A DNA stretch of 64,000 nucleotides from an uncultured Geobacteraceae bacterium (GCA_903939115.1 CAJAFV010000012.1:31878-95877); one strand, 5' to 3'; positions 40,423 to 49,942 are shown, numbered from the stretch's first letter. Notes: generated from the sequence alone by a model not told the origin. A program made the numbers and translations.

Positions 40423-40854
40423 TTACTTCACAATCCTGACACCAGGGATGAAGGAAATTTTTTCAAACGTCTTGTTCAGAGTTTTACTCTGGAAGTTAGC
40501 AAGAGGGGGAGTTTCAGGATACTCAATCTTGTCGCCTTTTGCGATTTTGATTTCCGGCAGTGCCAACCAGACCTTTGCACCTTTTTCGTCAGCGGCTTCA
40601 ACATAGGTATACCCGCCCGAGTTCATTGTCTGAGTAACGGTTGCCTTCTTACCGGCACCTGCAGGAATTTCCTGTGCTTTCATACCTGCGTGTGGGTCAC
40701 CACCTGGAGCTACTGCGCCCGGTGCACCTGGTGCTGCTGCCGGCATCTGACCCTGCTGTGGTGCTGCTACTGGAGCTTCCGTCTTTGGTTTGTCTTTGCA
40801 CCCTGCAAGGGCGAGAGCGGCGATACTGAGAACTACTAATGCTGTTTTTTTCAC
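40423..40854 (-). CDS. Small lipoprotein with Pro/Ala-rich linker and NrfJ-like domain
   Basis: 143 residues. GTG start with SD GGAGG gives a clean lipoprotein signal, KKTALVVLSIAALALAGC, with lipobox Cys at about 19. A Pro/Ala/Gly-rich linker (25-55) leads to a small beta domain with MNSGGYTYVEAADEKG, VWLALPEIKIAKGD and FQSKTLNKTFEKI. That pattern resembles the NrfJ-like periplasmic OB-type proteins found with cytochrome systems, but I am not certain of the family. Confidence 0.75.
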   Translation of the reverse strand: MKKTALVVLSIAALALAGCKDKPKTEAPVAAPQQGQMPAAAPGAPGAVAPGGDPHAGMKAQEIPAGAGKKATVTQTMNSGGYTYVEAADEKGAKVWLALPEIKIAKGDKIEYPETPPLANFQSKTLNKTFEKISFIPGVRIVK

Positions 40855-41004
40855 CTGCGACCTCCTGAAATTTTGATATCTTTCCTTTTTTAACATATTG
40901 CGGCTTATTATTCCAAGAGAAATATTCTAACATTTGAAAATATAACGCTATTTCCCAATCTCCCGGTTTACTGATTATCTCTGAATCAGCTTAACTATCT
41001 ATTC

Positions 41005-41190
41005 TTACGACTTTATATCATCAGTTCCAGCGGGATTCAGGGTTTCATACAAGGCAATCTGTTCTGAGATGGTGCGCTTGGGACGGCAACAGCGTGTTTG
41101 CCCCAGACAGATGCGGCAACGCTCATCTGAACACCATTGGCAGCTAAAGCAATCTGAGCACGGGTGTTTCTTTGCGGCTTCATCTGACAT
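41005..41190 (-). CDS. Small cysteine-rich protein
   Basis: 61 residues with nine Cys, mostly in CSDCFSCQWCSDERCRICL and TRCC. The pattern suggests metal binding (zinc or iron-sulfur). Its ATG overlaps the stop of the upstream deacetylase (TAATG), so translation is probably coupled. No known family is claimed. Confidence 0.6.
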   Translation of the reverse strand: MSDEAAKKHPCSDCFSCQWCSDERCRICLGQTRCCRPKRTISEQIALYETLNPAGTDDIKS

Positions 41191-41987
41191 TAATACGCGA
41201 CATTGCGCTTAACAGCGTTGCCTTCCAGCAGCTGCACAAAAGCTTTACCACTATCAGCATTGACCAGCAGATATCGCGGCAGCTTCATTACGGAATCAGT
41301 TGCAGTCGCATGGCGCCGCTCAATGGTAAAAGTAGCGCTATACCCGGCTTCAGAAGCCTTACCTATCAGGTAATCATCATAGATGCCAAAAGGCCAGGCC
41401 AACATGTCAACCTTTGAGCCGAGTTCTTTTTCCAGACGGGCCTTCGACTTGTTTAACTGTGTCTTAACAAGCTGGTCCAGAGCCGACGGACTGAGCTTCT
41501 TTCGCTCTTTTTTGAAGTTCGGATGCCAATACGTATGCGACTGTATATCAAAAAGGCCGGTTTTTGTTAACTCTCGCATCTGGTCCCACGTCATGGCATA
41601 TTTTGCATTTGAAATTGCGGACGGATAGGAAAAAATTGTAACCGGGTAGCGGTATTTTTTGATAATCGGCAGCATATCGCTATAAACTGACTTGTGGGCA
41701 TCATCCTCGACGATAACAACCGATTTAGGGCCAGGCGCCGGCGCTTTACCTCGATAATGGTCAATAAGCTGCCGTAATGGAATAACCTTATAGCCGTTAT
41801 CATGCAGATATTTCATCTGTGCTTCAAAAACAGGTGTAGTGATTGTCATGCCGTCAGCAACTGTCGCTCCAAAGCGATGATACAACAAAATAGGCACCCG
41901 GAATGACTCCGCAGCATAAACTGACAAAGGGAACAACAATGCAACAACGATAAACATCAGTTGGGTAATAAAACGATACATTGACAT
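41190..41987 (-). CDS. Polysaccharide deacetylase family (CE4) protein
   Basis: 265 residues with signal peptide (MYRFITQLMFIVVALLFPLSVYAA). The NodB-type fold begins VPILLYHRFG. The metal His pair is SHTYWHP, and the Asp motif reads VIVEDDAHKS where the family usually has TFDDGY, so one position is unusual although both Asp remain. LAWPFGIYDD is the third motif. It acts in the periplasm on an acetylated glycan that cannot be named. ATG 41987 has AGGA upstream; the frame to 42044 adds no signal-like sequence. Confidence 0.85.
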   Translation of the reverse strand: MSMYRFITQLMFIVVALLFPLSVYAAESFRVPILLYHRFGATVADGMTITTPVFEAQMKYLHDNGYKVIPLRQLIDHYRGKAPAPGPKSVVIVEDDAHKSVYSDMLPIIKKYRYPVTIFSYPSAISNAKYAMTWDQMRELTKTGLFDIQSHTYWHPNFKKERKKLSPSALDQLVKTQLNKSKARLEKELGSKVDMLAWPFGIYDDYLIGKASEAGYSATFTIERRHATATDSVMKLPRYLLVNADSGKAFVQLLEGNAVKRNVAY

Positions 41988-42009
41988 AGATTTTCCTGGT
42001 TTTCCTCTG

Positions 42010-42465
42010 TTATCCTCTAACGATAAAGACCGAACATCCGGCATTACTAGCTACTTTATGGGAGACACTTCCTTTAATCCGGCGCTCGATAGCCCCCTTG
42101 CCGGAGCTCCCGATGACAATTACGTCCATTTCTTCTCGTTTGGCGAGAGAAATTATCTTTTCGGCAGGATCTCCGTATTCAACGATCATCTCTAAAGGAA
42201 TATCGTGTTCGGCGGCACATTTTTCAACGACATAAAAAAGCCGCTCTCGAAGCGCATCCCACTTTTTTGTTTCCGTCATCGGTGCTGACGGCACAAAATC
42301 GGTGTAATTAGAAGTCGGGGCATTCGGCAGCACGAGCAAAGCATAAATTCGACTTTTGAGCTGACTCTGATTGCCGGCTGCAAGACGAACAGCTTCCTCC
42401 GCTGCTTTATCAGAATGGGGGGAACCATCTATTGCTACAAGAATTTTTTTGCGCAGGTTGAGCAT
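42010..42465 (-). CDS. Universal stress protein (UspA family)
   Basis: 151 residues. N-terminal KKILVAIDGSPHSDKAAEEAV and the C-terminal ATP-binding motif GSSGKGAIERRIKGSVS (G-X2-G-X9-G-S) place it in the ATP-binding UspA class. SD GAGG precedes the ATG. Divergent from the IclR regulator across a 226-bp promoter region. Confidence 0.92.
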   Translation of the reverse strand: MLNLRKKILVAIDGSPHSDKAAEEAVRLAAGNQSQLKSRIYALLVLPNAPTSNYTDFVPSAPMTETKKWDALRERLFYVVEKCAAEHDIPLEMIVEYGDPAEKIISLAKREEMDVIVIGSSGKGAIERRIKGSVSHKVASNAGCSVFIVRG

Positions 42466-42552
42466 GACATCCTCGAACTTGTTTTACAAATATATAAAAG
42501 AGTGGGCACGGTATCCTTTTTTAGAAACTAAATATATCGTAAACTTTACTAC

Positions 42553-42581
42553 TTGACAATTGTAAAACAATATTCTATGTT
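42553..42581 (+). promoter_or_regulatory. Sigma-70-type promoter for the IclR gene
   Basis: TTGACA (42553-42558), 17-nt spacer, TATGTT (42576-42581). It points toward the IclR gene. Confidence 0.65.
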
Positions 42582-42615
42582 TTAAGAAATAATTAAAAAA
42601 ACGGGCTGTTTTACA

Positions 42616-42630
42616 GTTAATTAAATTAAC
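42616..42630. promoter_or_regulatory. 15-bp palindrome, candidate operator
   Basis: GTTAATTAAATTAAC is a perfect palindrome with a central A, 35 bp after the -10 box and 61 bp before the IclR start. IclR-type regulators often bind palindromes and repress their own gene; that link is inferred. Confidence 0.4.
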
Positions 42631-42691
42631 TATTATTTTTTAGCATCTTACATTACTTTTATTACTTCCATTATTGAAAAGGACTCCGCTC

Positions 42692-43474
42692 ATGGCAAAA
42701 AAAGAGAAATCCGAATATCTCATACAAGCAGTTTCCCACGCACTTGATCTTCTCGAACAGTTTCATGGTGAAGTCGATGAGCTGGGTGTCACTGAGCTGA
42801 GTAAGCGCTTGAAATTACACAAAAATAACGTATTCAGACTGCTTGCAACGCTTGAATCCCGAAGCTATATCGAACAGAACAAAGTGACTGAAAACTACCG
42901 CCTCGGACTGAAAACGCTTGAACTGGGCCAGACGTTCATCAAGCAGATGGGCCTTCTGCGGCAGTCAAAGCCGGTTCTTGAGGCACTGGTAGCCACATGC
43001 AATGAAACGACCTATGTCTCCATTCTCAAAGACTTCAATATTGTCTACCTCGATGTTGTTGAAACCGCAATGACCGTCAGGGTTGTACCGCGGGTAGGGT
43101 CAAGGCTTCCTGCTTACTGCACTGCGGCCGGCAAGGTACAGGTCGCCTATATGAGCGATGAGGAACTTGAGGCATACCTCCCGCTGAAGGAGTTGAAAAG
43201 CTATACTCCAAACACTATCACCGACCGTGACATCCTGAAAAAGCAGCTGAAACTCATTGCTGAACAGGGATACGCGTTCGATAATGAAGAGCTTGATATC
43301 GGCGTAAAGTGTGTCAGCGCTCCTATCCGTGACTACACCAGACGCATAATCGGCGCAGTCAGTATTTCCGGGCCTTCAATGCGTTTCTCTGACGAGCGTA
43401 TAAAGAGTGAGCTTATTCCGCTGGTTTTAAAAGCAGGGGACGAAATTTCCGCGAAGCTCGGTTTCCAGAAGTAA
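42692..43474 (+). CDS. IclR-family transcriptional regulator
   Basis: 260 residues. An N-terminal winged helix-turn-helix (ALDLLEQFHGEVDELGVTEL, LKLHKNNVFRLLATLE) is followed by the IclR effector domain (85-255, RLPAYCTAAGKVQVAYM, GYAFDNEELDIGVKCVSAPI). ATG 42692 with AAAAGGA upstream is preferred to the TTG at 42674. The effector is unknown. Flanked by its own promoter and terminator. Confidence 0.92.
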   Translation: MAKKEKSEYLIQAVSHALDLLEQFHGEVDELGVTELSKRLKLHKNNVFRLLATLESRSYIEQNKVTENYRLGLKTLELGQTFIKQMGLLRQSKPVLEALVATCNETTYVSILKDFNIVYLDVVETAMTVRVVPRVGSRLPAYCTAAGKVQVAYMSDEELEAYLPLKELKSYTPNTITDRDILKKQLKLIAEQGYAFDNEELDIGVKCVSAPIRDYTRRIIGAVSISGPSMRFSDERIKSELIPLVLKAGDEISAKLGFQK

Positions 43475-43498
43475 CCATATTTTTACCGACACCTTAAG

Positions 43499-43523
43499 GG
43501 CGGCTTTTTAGCCGCCTTTTTTT
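43499..43523 (+). terminator. Rho-independent terminator
   Basis: Stem GGCGGCT / AGCCGCC, four-T loop, then seven T; ends the IclR transcript. Confidence 0.9.
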
Positions 43524-43586
43524 ATGTACTCTGTGCCCGATCCCATTATTACCGGAGGGGAGCCGGCAGTATCAAAGGATGATATT

Positions 43587-43778
43587 ATGCTGATTTACAA
43601 GGTTATAGAAATCGGAACCGTCACTGAAGATGCAATTGAAGAAGCTCTCAACGACTGGAGTTCCAAAGGGTGGCATTTCGACGGACTTCAGTTTGCCATG
43701 CGTGAATCGAGTAAACGCCCGGCAATGGCTTTTGCGCTTTTCACCCGGGAAGTAGTGGGCAGCGAGGTAACGTCATGA
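43587..43778 (+). CDS. Small protein, DUF4177-like
   Basis: 63 residues from ATG 43587 (AAGGA at 8 nt): LIYKVIEIGTVTEDAIEEAL, SSKGWHFDGLQFA. This pattern of a strand, a helix with an EALN core and GW before a strand resembles DUF4177, whose function is unknown. The stop overlaps the polA start (ATGA), so polA translation is likely coupled to it. A longer frame from 43524 begins inside the IclR terminator and is unlikely. Confidence 0.65.
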   Translation: MLIYKVIEIGTVTEDAIEEALNDWSSKGWHFDGLQFAMRESSKRPAMAFALFTREVVGSEVTS

Positions 43779-46555
43779 GCGAAAAAGAGACTCTCTATTT
43801 AATCGACGGCTCCTCCTACATATACCGGGCTTATTTTGCCATCCGTCACCTGTCATCTCCCACTGGACACCCGACCAATGCTATCTACGGCTTTATTCAG
43901 ATGTTGCTCAAGCTGCTGAAGGATTACACCCCCCATCATGTCGCTGTAATTTTCGATGCCGGCCGGACCACATTCCGCACTGAAATGTATCCGGAATACA
44001 AGGCCAACCGCGCTGCCATGCCGGATGATCTACGGATGCAGATGGAGCCTATTCGTGAGGTGGTGCGGGCATTCAACATCCCGGCTCTGGAACTACAGGG
44101 CTATGAAGCCGATGATATTATCGGCGCACTGGCCGGTCGATTTGCCGCTCAGGGCGGAAAAGTAGTGGTGGTTACCGGCGACAAGGATCTGATGCAGATA
44201 GTGACCGACCGCGTTACGCTGCTGGATACCATGAAGGGTAAGGAGTCGGGCATTGCTGACGTGATCGAGCGCTTCGGCGTCGGACCGGAACTTGTAATAG
44301 ATATTTTGGGATTGGCTGGTGATTCTTCGGACAATATTCCCGGGGTACCCGGCATTGGAGAGAAAACAGCGACCAAGCTGATCCTTGAATTCGGCTCTCT
44401 TGACCGGTTATTGGAACATGCCGATGAAGTCAAAGGGAAAAATGGCGAACGGTTGCGGGAGTTCCGCGAACGGGCGTTGCTCTCACGCCGCCTTGCTACC
44501 ATAGAGTGTAATGTCCCACTGGAAGTTGATCTAGAGACTCTGACGGCCCGTGAACCGGATCAGGAGGCACTGAATCTGTTCTTTAAAAAATTCGGTTTCA
44601 CGACGCTGATCAAAGAACTAACCGGCACGGCAACTCTCTCCACGGAGCAGTATCATACCGTTACCACGGCAGAAGCGCTTGAATCACTCGTCTCTGCCCT
44701 GGAGAGTGCGGGTGAGTTTGCCTTCGATCTGGAGACCACCAGCCTCGACCCGCGCCTGGCCGAGATCGTGGGGTTATCGTTCTCGTTTGCAGATCATGAG
44801 GCATATTATATTCCGGTCGGTCATGTGACGGCACTCCCTCTCCCTAAGGGGGAGGGAACTTTATTTTCTTCTTCCGCAGAAATAATCGGGTCACTTTTCT
44901 CCCCCCTCCAGCGGGGGGAGACCGGGAGCGGGGAGGCTCTTGCCGCCGGGCAACTTCCACGGAGCAGCGTCCTTGACCGCCTGCGACCGCTGTTTGAGAA
45001 CGCTGCCCTGCGCAAGGTTGGCCAGAACATCAAGTACGATATGGAGGTTCTTGCCAATAACGGTATAAATCTGACCGGTGTCTGGTTTGATACCATGCTC
45101 GCCTCGTATGTCCTCAATCCGTCCCGGCAGGGGCACGGTCTCGATGCCCTTGCACAGGAACATCTCAATCACCGCATGGTCAGTTACAGCGACGTGACCG
45201 GCAGCGGCAAAAACCAGAAGAATTTTTCCGAAGTAGAGATTGAAGCGGCTTCACGCTATGCCTGCGAAGACGCCGATGCCACCTGGCTGTTACGCCGGAA
45301 GTTCGAGCCTCTGCTGACTACCGCCGGGCTTGATATTCTCTTTCATACTCTGGAGATGCCGCTGGTGCCGATTCTGTCCGCCATCGAAAATCATGGCGTC
45401 CTGCTCGATTCGCATCTTCTGGCCCGGCTCTCCAGCGACTTTGCCGGCCGCATGACAACGCTTGAAGAGCAGGTCTTCGCGATAGCAGGGGTGCGCTTCA
45501 ATCTCAACTCGCCGAAACAGATGGGTGAGGTGCTGTTCGAGAAGATGGGGCTGCAGACCGGCAAAAAGACCAGAGGGAAATCCGGGTGGTCAACCGACAA
45601 CGAGGTTCTGACGGCTCTGGCGGAAGGACATGAAATCGCCCGGTTGATTGTCGAATACCGTGGCATCGCCAAGCTCCGGTCAACCTACAGCGATGCCCTC
45701 CCCCGCCTGGTCAACCCAAAAACCGGCCGGGTGCATACCTCCTACAACCAGACTGTTACCAACACCGGGCGGCTGTCATCCTCAGACCCGAATCTGCAGA
45801 ACATTCCGATCCGGAGCGAAGAGGGGCGCTTGATCCGCCACGCCTTTATCGCTCCGCCCGGCCACGTTATTCTCTCTGCTGACTATTCACAGATCGAGTT
45901 GCGAGTTCTGGCGCATTTATCAGGAGACAAGGTGTTCTGTCACGCTTTCGCCAACGATGAAGATATCCACACCCGTACCGCTGCCGAGGTATTTGGCCTG
46001 TTCCCCGGGATGGTGACACCCGAGATGCGCCGGCAGGCCAAGACCATCAACTTCGGGATCATCTATGGCCAGGGTGCCTTCTCGCTGGCAAAACAGCTCG
46101 GCATTGCCCGCAAGACAGCGGAAGAATTTATCACCGCCTACCGCGAGCGCCACAGCGGCGCCATGGAGTATCTGGACTCCTGCATCAAACAGGCGGAAGA
46201 AACGGGCTCAGTCACCACCATTCTGGGGAGGCGCCTGCCGATTCCGGACATTCAGAGCTCAAACGGCAATGTACTGGCCTTTGCCCGCCGCAATGCCATC
46301 AATTATCCAATCCAGGGTTCGGCTGCCGATATTATCAAGGCAGCCATGATACGCGTTGACACCAGAATCCGGCTGGAGCAGCTGAACAGCCGCCTGATCA
46401 TGCAGGTGCACGATGAGCTGGTTTTTGAAGTTCCGAACGATGAACTGGTGAAGATGGAGCAGTTGGTGGAGGAAGAGATGGGGCATGCAGTAGAGGCGAG
46501 AGTCCCTCTTAAAGTTGATATCAGTTACGGGGCAAACTGGAGCGAAGCGCACTGA
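43775..46555 (+). CDS. polA: DNA polymerase I
   Basis: 926 residues with all three modules. The 5'-3' exonuclease spans 1-290 (LYLIDGSSYIYRAYFA, GDKDLMQIV, HhH GVPGIGEKTA). The 3'-5' exonuclease spans about 300-520 (FDLETTSLDP, DDAD-type YACEDADATWLL), and the family A polymerase follows (motif A LSADYSQIELRVLAH, motif B RRQAKTINFGIIYG, motif C MQVHDELVFE). An extra segment at about residues 350-388 interrupts the 3'-5' exonuclease domain and coincides with palindromic DNA. Exonuclease acidic residues are kept. Confidence 0.96.
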   Translation: MSEKETLYLIDGSSYIYRAYFAIRHLSSPTGHPTNAIYGFIQMLLKLLKDYTPHHVAVIFDAGRTTFRTEMYPEYKANRAAMPDDLRMQMEPIREVVRAFNIPALELQGYEADDIIGALAGRFAAQGGKVVVVTGDKDLMQIVTDRVTLLDTMKGKESGIADVIERFGVGPELVIDILGLAGDSSDNIPGVPGIGEKTATKLILEFGSLDRLLEHADEVKGKNGERLREFRERALLSRRLATIECNVPLEVDLETLTAREPDQEALNLFFKKFGFTTLIKELTGTATLSTEQYHTVTTAEALESLVSALESAGEFAFDLETTSLDPRLAEIVGLSFSFADHEAYYIPVGHVTALPLPKGEGTLFSSSAEIIGSLFSPLQRGETGSGEALAAGQLPRSSVLDRLRPLFENAALRKVGQNIKYDMEVLANNGINLTGVWFDTMLASYVLNPSRQGHGLDALAQEHLNHRMVSYSDVTGSGKNQKNFSEVEIEAASRYACEDADATWLLRRKFEPLLTTAGLDILFHTLEMPLVPILSAIENHGVLLDSHLLARLSSDFAGRMTTLEEQVFAIAGVRFNLNSPKQMGEVLFEKMGLQTGKKTRGKSGWSTDNEVLTALAEGHEIARLIVEYRGIAKLRSTYSDALPRLVNPKTGRVHTSYNQTVTNTGRLSSSDPNLQNIPIRSEEGRLIRHAFIAPPGHVILSADYSQIELRVLAHLSGDKVFCHAFANDEDIHTRTAAEVFGLFPGMVTPEMRRQAKTINFGIIYGQGAFSLAKQLGIARKTAEEFITAYRERHSGAMEYLDSCIKQAEETGSVTTILGRRLPIPDIQSSNGNVLAFARRNAINYPIQGSAADIIKAAMIRVDTRIRLEQLNSRLIMQVHDELVFEVPNDELVKMEQLVEEEMGHAVEARVPLKVDISYGANWSEAH
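44835..44921. repeat. Pair of G/C-rich palindromes inserted in frame within polA
   Basis: Inverted repeat 1 is TCCCTCTCCCT / AGGGGGAGGGA (44835-44857, one mismatch). Inverted repeat 2 is TCTCCCCCC / GGGGGGAGA (44898-44921). They encode LPLPKGEGT and SPLQRGETGSGE, residues not expected in polA, and resemble dispersed palindromic elements of other bacteria that read in frame as LPLPKGEG-like peptides. Confidence 0.7.
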
Positions 46556-46560
46556 TCCGG

Positions 46561-47271
46561 TCAGCCGCCGAGATAGGCATGCAGAACGCGCTCATCAGAC
46601 AGGAGTTCCTGCGACGGGCCGGTAAAAGTAATCTGCCCGGCTTCAAGGACATAGGTCCGGTGGGAGTGCTGCATCGCCAGCCTGGCGTTCTGTTCAACCA
46701 GTAGAATGGTTGTTCCTTCGGCATTCAGGTTGCGGATTATGGAAAATATCTCCCGTATGATCAGCGGGGCGAGGCCAAGACTCGGCTCATCAAGCATCAG
46801 CAGTTTCGGGCGGCTCATCATGGCCCGTGCGATCGCGAGCATCTGCTGTTCACCACCGGAAAGAGTGCCGGCCGACTGATCTTTACGCTCCTCAAGCCTC
46901 GGGAACAGCTGAAACATTTTAGCAATATCGCTTTTTATGCCGGCCCGGTCTTTCCTGACAAAGGCACCCAGTTCAAGGTTGTCAAGGACACTCTGCCGGG
47001 CAAGCACCTGCCGACCCTCAGGACTTTGGGCGATACCCATACGCACCACCGCATCCGGTGCCTGAGCGGTAATTTCGCGACCCTCAAAATAAATACTTCC
47101 CTCACGTACCTTCAGAAGCCGTGAAATCGCCCGTAACGCCGTTGATTTTCCAGCCCCGTTCGCGCCAATGAGTGTTACAACTTCACCGCTGTGTACTTCC
47201 AGATCAAGGCCTCGTACCGCTTGAATGGCGCCATAATTGACACTCAGGTTTTTCAATTTCAGTAATGCCAT
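46561..47271 (-). CDS. livF: Branched-chain amino acid ABC transporter ATPase LivF
   Basis: 236 residues. Walker A GANGAGKST, LivF-type LSGGEQQMLAIARA signature, Walker B LLMLDEPSLGLAP, and the switch His is replaced by VEQN as usual in LivF. It begins directly after the livG stop. Cytosolic ATPase of the HAAT importer; convergent with polA with 5 bp between. Confidence 0.93.
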   Translation of the reverse strand: MALLKLKNLSVNYGAIQAVRGLDLEVHSGEVVTLIGANGAGKSTALRAISRLLKVREGSIYFEGREITAQAPDAVVRMGIAQSPEGRQVLARQSVLDNLELGAFVRKDRAGIKSDIAKMFQLFPRLEERKDQSAGTLSGGEQQMLAIARAMMSRPKLLMLDEPSLGLAPLIIREIFSIIRNLNAEGTTILLVEQNARLAMQHSHRTYVLEAGQITFTGPSQELLSDERVLHAYLGG

Positions 47272-48036
47272 CTACTCAGCTCCCAGATATGCTTCGATCA
47301 CATCCCGATTTTTCTGCACCTCGGCCGGTTCGCCCACGGTAATCAACTCACCAAAGTTAAGCACGGCGATCCGGTCACAAAGGTTCATCACCAGGGGGAC
47401 ATGATGTTCAATGAGCAGTACCGTAAGCTTGAACCGGTCACGAATGGCGCGGATAAACTCTGAGAGCCCCTGTTTTTCCGAGGAATTCATACCGGCTGCC
47501 GGCTCATCCAGCAAGACTATTTTTGGGTCAAGTGCCAGAGCCCGCGCGATTTCAAGCCGACGCTGATCGCCATAGGAAAAGTTTGCTGCCAGCTCTGCAG
47601 CCCTATCTGACAAACCTACCAGTGCAAGGAGTTCCCAAGCTTTTTCCTCTACTCTTTTTTCCTCTACCCTGCTCGACGGGGTGCCGAAGAAACCGCTCAA
47701 GAGGCCGGATTTGGTAGTGACATGCTGTGAAACCTTGATGTTTTCCAGGGCACTCAATCCTTTGAAGAGGCGGATATTTTGAAATGTCCGGCCGATGCCC
47801 TGTGCGGCAATTCGATGAGGCGGCAGGCCGGTCAGAATGTTACCACGGTAGCGCAGCACTCCGCTGCTGACCGGAGTAAGGCCGGTCATCAGGTTAAACA
47901 GGGTTGTCTTGCCGGCGCCGTTTGGGCCGATCAGCCCGAATATTTCACCTTCCATAACCTGAAACGTGACTTCGTTTACGGCCTTCAGTCCACCAAAGTT
48001 CCGGCAGAGCCGTTCTGCCTCGAGCAGTACCGTCAT
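47272..48036 (-). CDS. livG: Branched-chain amino acid ABC transporter ATPase LivG
   Basis: 254 residues from ATG 48036, which overlaps the livM stop as ATGA. Walker [10 protein letters not shown], the LivG-specific [16 protein letters not shown], a signature loop [15 protein letters not shown] in place of LSGGQ, Walker [14 protein letters not shown] and the switch His in [11 protein letters not shown]. The frame extends upstream to 48231 but overlaps livM and is not used. Confidence 0.93.
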   Translation of the reverse strand: MTVLLEAERLCRNFGGLKAVNEVTFQVMEGEIFGLIGPNGAGKTTLFNLMTGLTPVSSGVLRYRGNILTGLPPHRIAAQGIGRTFQNIRLFKGLSALENIKVSQHVTTKSGLLSGFFGTPSSRVEEKRVEEKAWELLALVGLSDRAAELAANFSYGDQRRLEIARALALDPKIVLLDEPAAGMNSSEKQGLSEFIRAIRDRFKLTVLLIEHHVPLVMNLCDRIAVLNFGELITVGEPAEVQKNRDVIEAYLGAE

Positions 48037-48944
48037 TTCTCGCTCCGGCCAATACCCAGCGTCTGGGTTGTAAAATTCCTGATACTTCCAACTGCACCGA
48101 CAATACCCTGAGGCAGATAGATACTGGCAAAAACCAGCACCAGCCCGTTGATAATCAAACGGGCATCCTTCAGCGGACGGAGTATTTCCGGAAGTGCCGA
48201 CAGCATAATACCGCCCAGCAGCGGACCCCACATGGAGCGGCTGCCGCCGATCAGGACGTACGCCAGATAGGCAATAGAGGCGTCAAAGGTCCCCTGACGG
48301 GCGTTCCAGGTATTAAGGAACGGGGCGCTCATCGCCCCGACGACGCCGGCAAGGACTGCGCCGATTACAAACGCCAGCACCTTGTAACGGGTCGGATTGA
48401 TTCCCATGGCATCGGCTGCCAACTCATCCTCACGGATCGCTTTAAAGGCTCTCCCGACTCTGGAACGGTCAAGTCGATAACTGAAGCAGAGAATCAGAAG
48501 AAGCAGCGGACCAAACGTCCAGATATAGCTCCAGCGGCTCTCAAAAAGCTGCGGGATGCCGAAGATACCGATGGCACCGCCGGTGATTGCGAGATTCAGA
48601 CAGATGACGCGCAGGATCTCGACAAACGCTATAGTGGCCAATGCCAGATAAATACCGCGCAGACGGAGTGCCGGAATACCGACCAGCAGTGCCAGAATTC
48701 CGCTTATGATGCCGGCGGCAAGCCACCCGAGCGGGAAAATGCCCCACCCAAGAGCGTCCCGCCAGGGAGCAAAGTATTCAGCAGTTGCCATGATCGCAGC
48801 GATGTACCCCCCCAGAGCATAAAAACCGGGACTGGCAAGGCTGAGTTGTCCAGCCATCAGCGGAAAATAGAGGCTGTATGCCAATAACGACTGCTGCACC
48901 AGCGTTACCAGAAGGAACCCGTAATTTTGCAGAAACTGATCCAT
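48033..48944 (-). CDS. livM: Branched-chain amino acid ABC transporter permease LivM
   Basis: 303 residues, about nine membrane helices. It contains the LivM motif AFKAIREDELAADAMGINPTR in a cytoplasmic loop and GGSRSMWGPLLGG, both typical. It lies 3 bp after livH. Forms the membrane channel with LivH. Confidence 0.92.
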   Translation of the reverse strand: MDQFLQNYGFLLVTLVQQSLLAYSLYFPLMAGQLSLASPGFYALGGYIAAIMATAEYFAPWRDALGWGIFPLGWLAAGIISGILALLVGIPALRLRGIYLALATIAFVEILRVICLNLAITGGAIGIFGIPQLFESRWSYIWTFGPLLLLILCFSYRLDRSRVGRAFKAIREDELAADAMGINPTRYKVLAFVIGAVLAGVVGAMSAPFLNTWNARQGTFDASIAYLAYVLIGGSRSMWGPLLGGIMLSALPEILRPLKDARLIINGLVLVFASIYLPQGIVGAVGSIRNFTTQTLGIGRSEK

Positions 48945-48947
48945 TTT

Positions 48948-49898
48948 TTATACTTTCTGGATCTGGGAACTTCCCAGTAATCCCTGGGGACGTATCAGCA
49001 GCACGGCAAAAAGAAAGGCAAAGGCGACCGCTTCCTTGTAAGCGCTGTATTCTGAAGGGACAAAGGCCTCGGCCAGACCAATGACCATCCCCCCAAGCAC
49101 CGCACCCGGAATGCTTCCCAGCCCCCCCATCACAATCACCGCCAACCCTTTGAGACCATAAGAAACACCAAAGTACGGCCCGGCGATGCCGAAGCTGGTA
49201 CCGACCAGGCTTCCCGCCATTCCGCCGAGAAAACCTGAGAGAAAAAATGTGTAGAGGATGAAACGATCGACATTGATCCCGAGCAAGCTGGCCGTAGATG
49301 CATTCTCAGCCACCGCCCGTAGCGCCTTACCGATTCTGGTCCAGCCGATCAGATACCCGAGCAGTGCCAGAACCACCATGCTGACGGCGAAGATGATAAT
49401 CTGCACCGTGCGCACCACAACCAGCTTTTCGCCGATATGGAGTAAAAAGGCCGGCCGGATATCGCCATACACATCGGAGGGAAACGAGTATATCTCTGAT
49501 CCTACCAGATACTGGAGGAGGTTGACCGTTACCAGCGCCACCCCAAGGCTGCTGACCAGAGCCAGCAGCGGGTCGGCACCCCTGGTACGCAACGGCCTGA
49601 AGGCGCAGCGTTCAACCAGAACACCGGCCATACCGGAGAGTATGGCGCCAATAAACAGGGAAATAGTGAATGAGAACTGAAACGGGAGCTGTAGATCTGC
49701 CAGCAGACCGCCGATTCCGAACTGGCCGACCGCCAGGCTGTAGGTCAGGTAGGCGCCCAGAGTAAAGATTGCACCGTGAGCGAAATTAATGATACCAAGA
49801 ATGGAAAAGACCAGCGTGTAGCCGAGAGCAAAAATAGCGTACACGCTGCCGATGCTGATACCGTTGAGGAAATTTTGCAGGAACTGTACAGCGTCCAT
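48948..49898 (-). CDS. livH: Branched-chain amino acid ABC transporter permease LivH
   Basis: 316 residues, about eight membrane helices. Begins LQNFLNGISIGSVYAIFAL, with FAHGAIFTLGAYL and the loop KALRAVAENASTASLLGIN expected for LivH. VIVMGGLGSIPGAVLGG is near the end. The start has no strong SD. Partner of LivM. Confidence 0.92.
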   Translation of the reverse strand: MDAVQFLQNFLNGISIGSVYAIFALGYTLVFSILGIINFAHGAIFTLGAYLTYSLAVGQFGIGGLLADLQLPFQFSFTISLFIGAILSGMAGVLVERCAFRPLRTRGADPLLALVSSLGVALVTVNLLQYLVGSEIYSFPSDVYGDIRPAFLLHIGEKLVVVRTVQIIIFAVSMVVLALLGYLIGWTRIGKALRAVAENASTASLLGINVDRFILYTFFLSGFLGGMAGSLVGTSFGIAGPYFGVSYGLKGLAVIVMGGLGSIPGAVLGGMVIGLAEAFVPSEYSAYKEAVAFAFLFAVLLIRPQGLLGSSQIQKV

Positions 49899-49942
49899 AG
49901 TGCTGCAGGAGAACGTTTCCGCGCTCCCGCTCTCCTGTCTAC

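Noticed and set aside
48036..48231. N-terminal extension of livG
   Set aside because: The extra 65 residues overlap livM in another frame; the ATGA-coupled start at 48036 fits the family.
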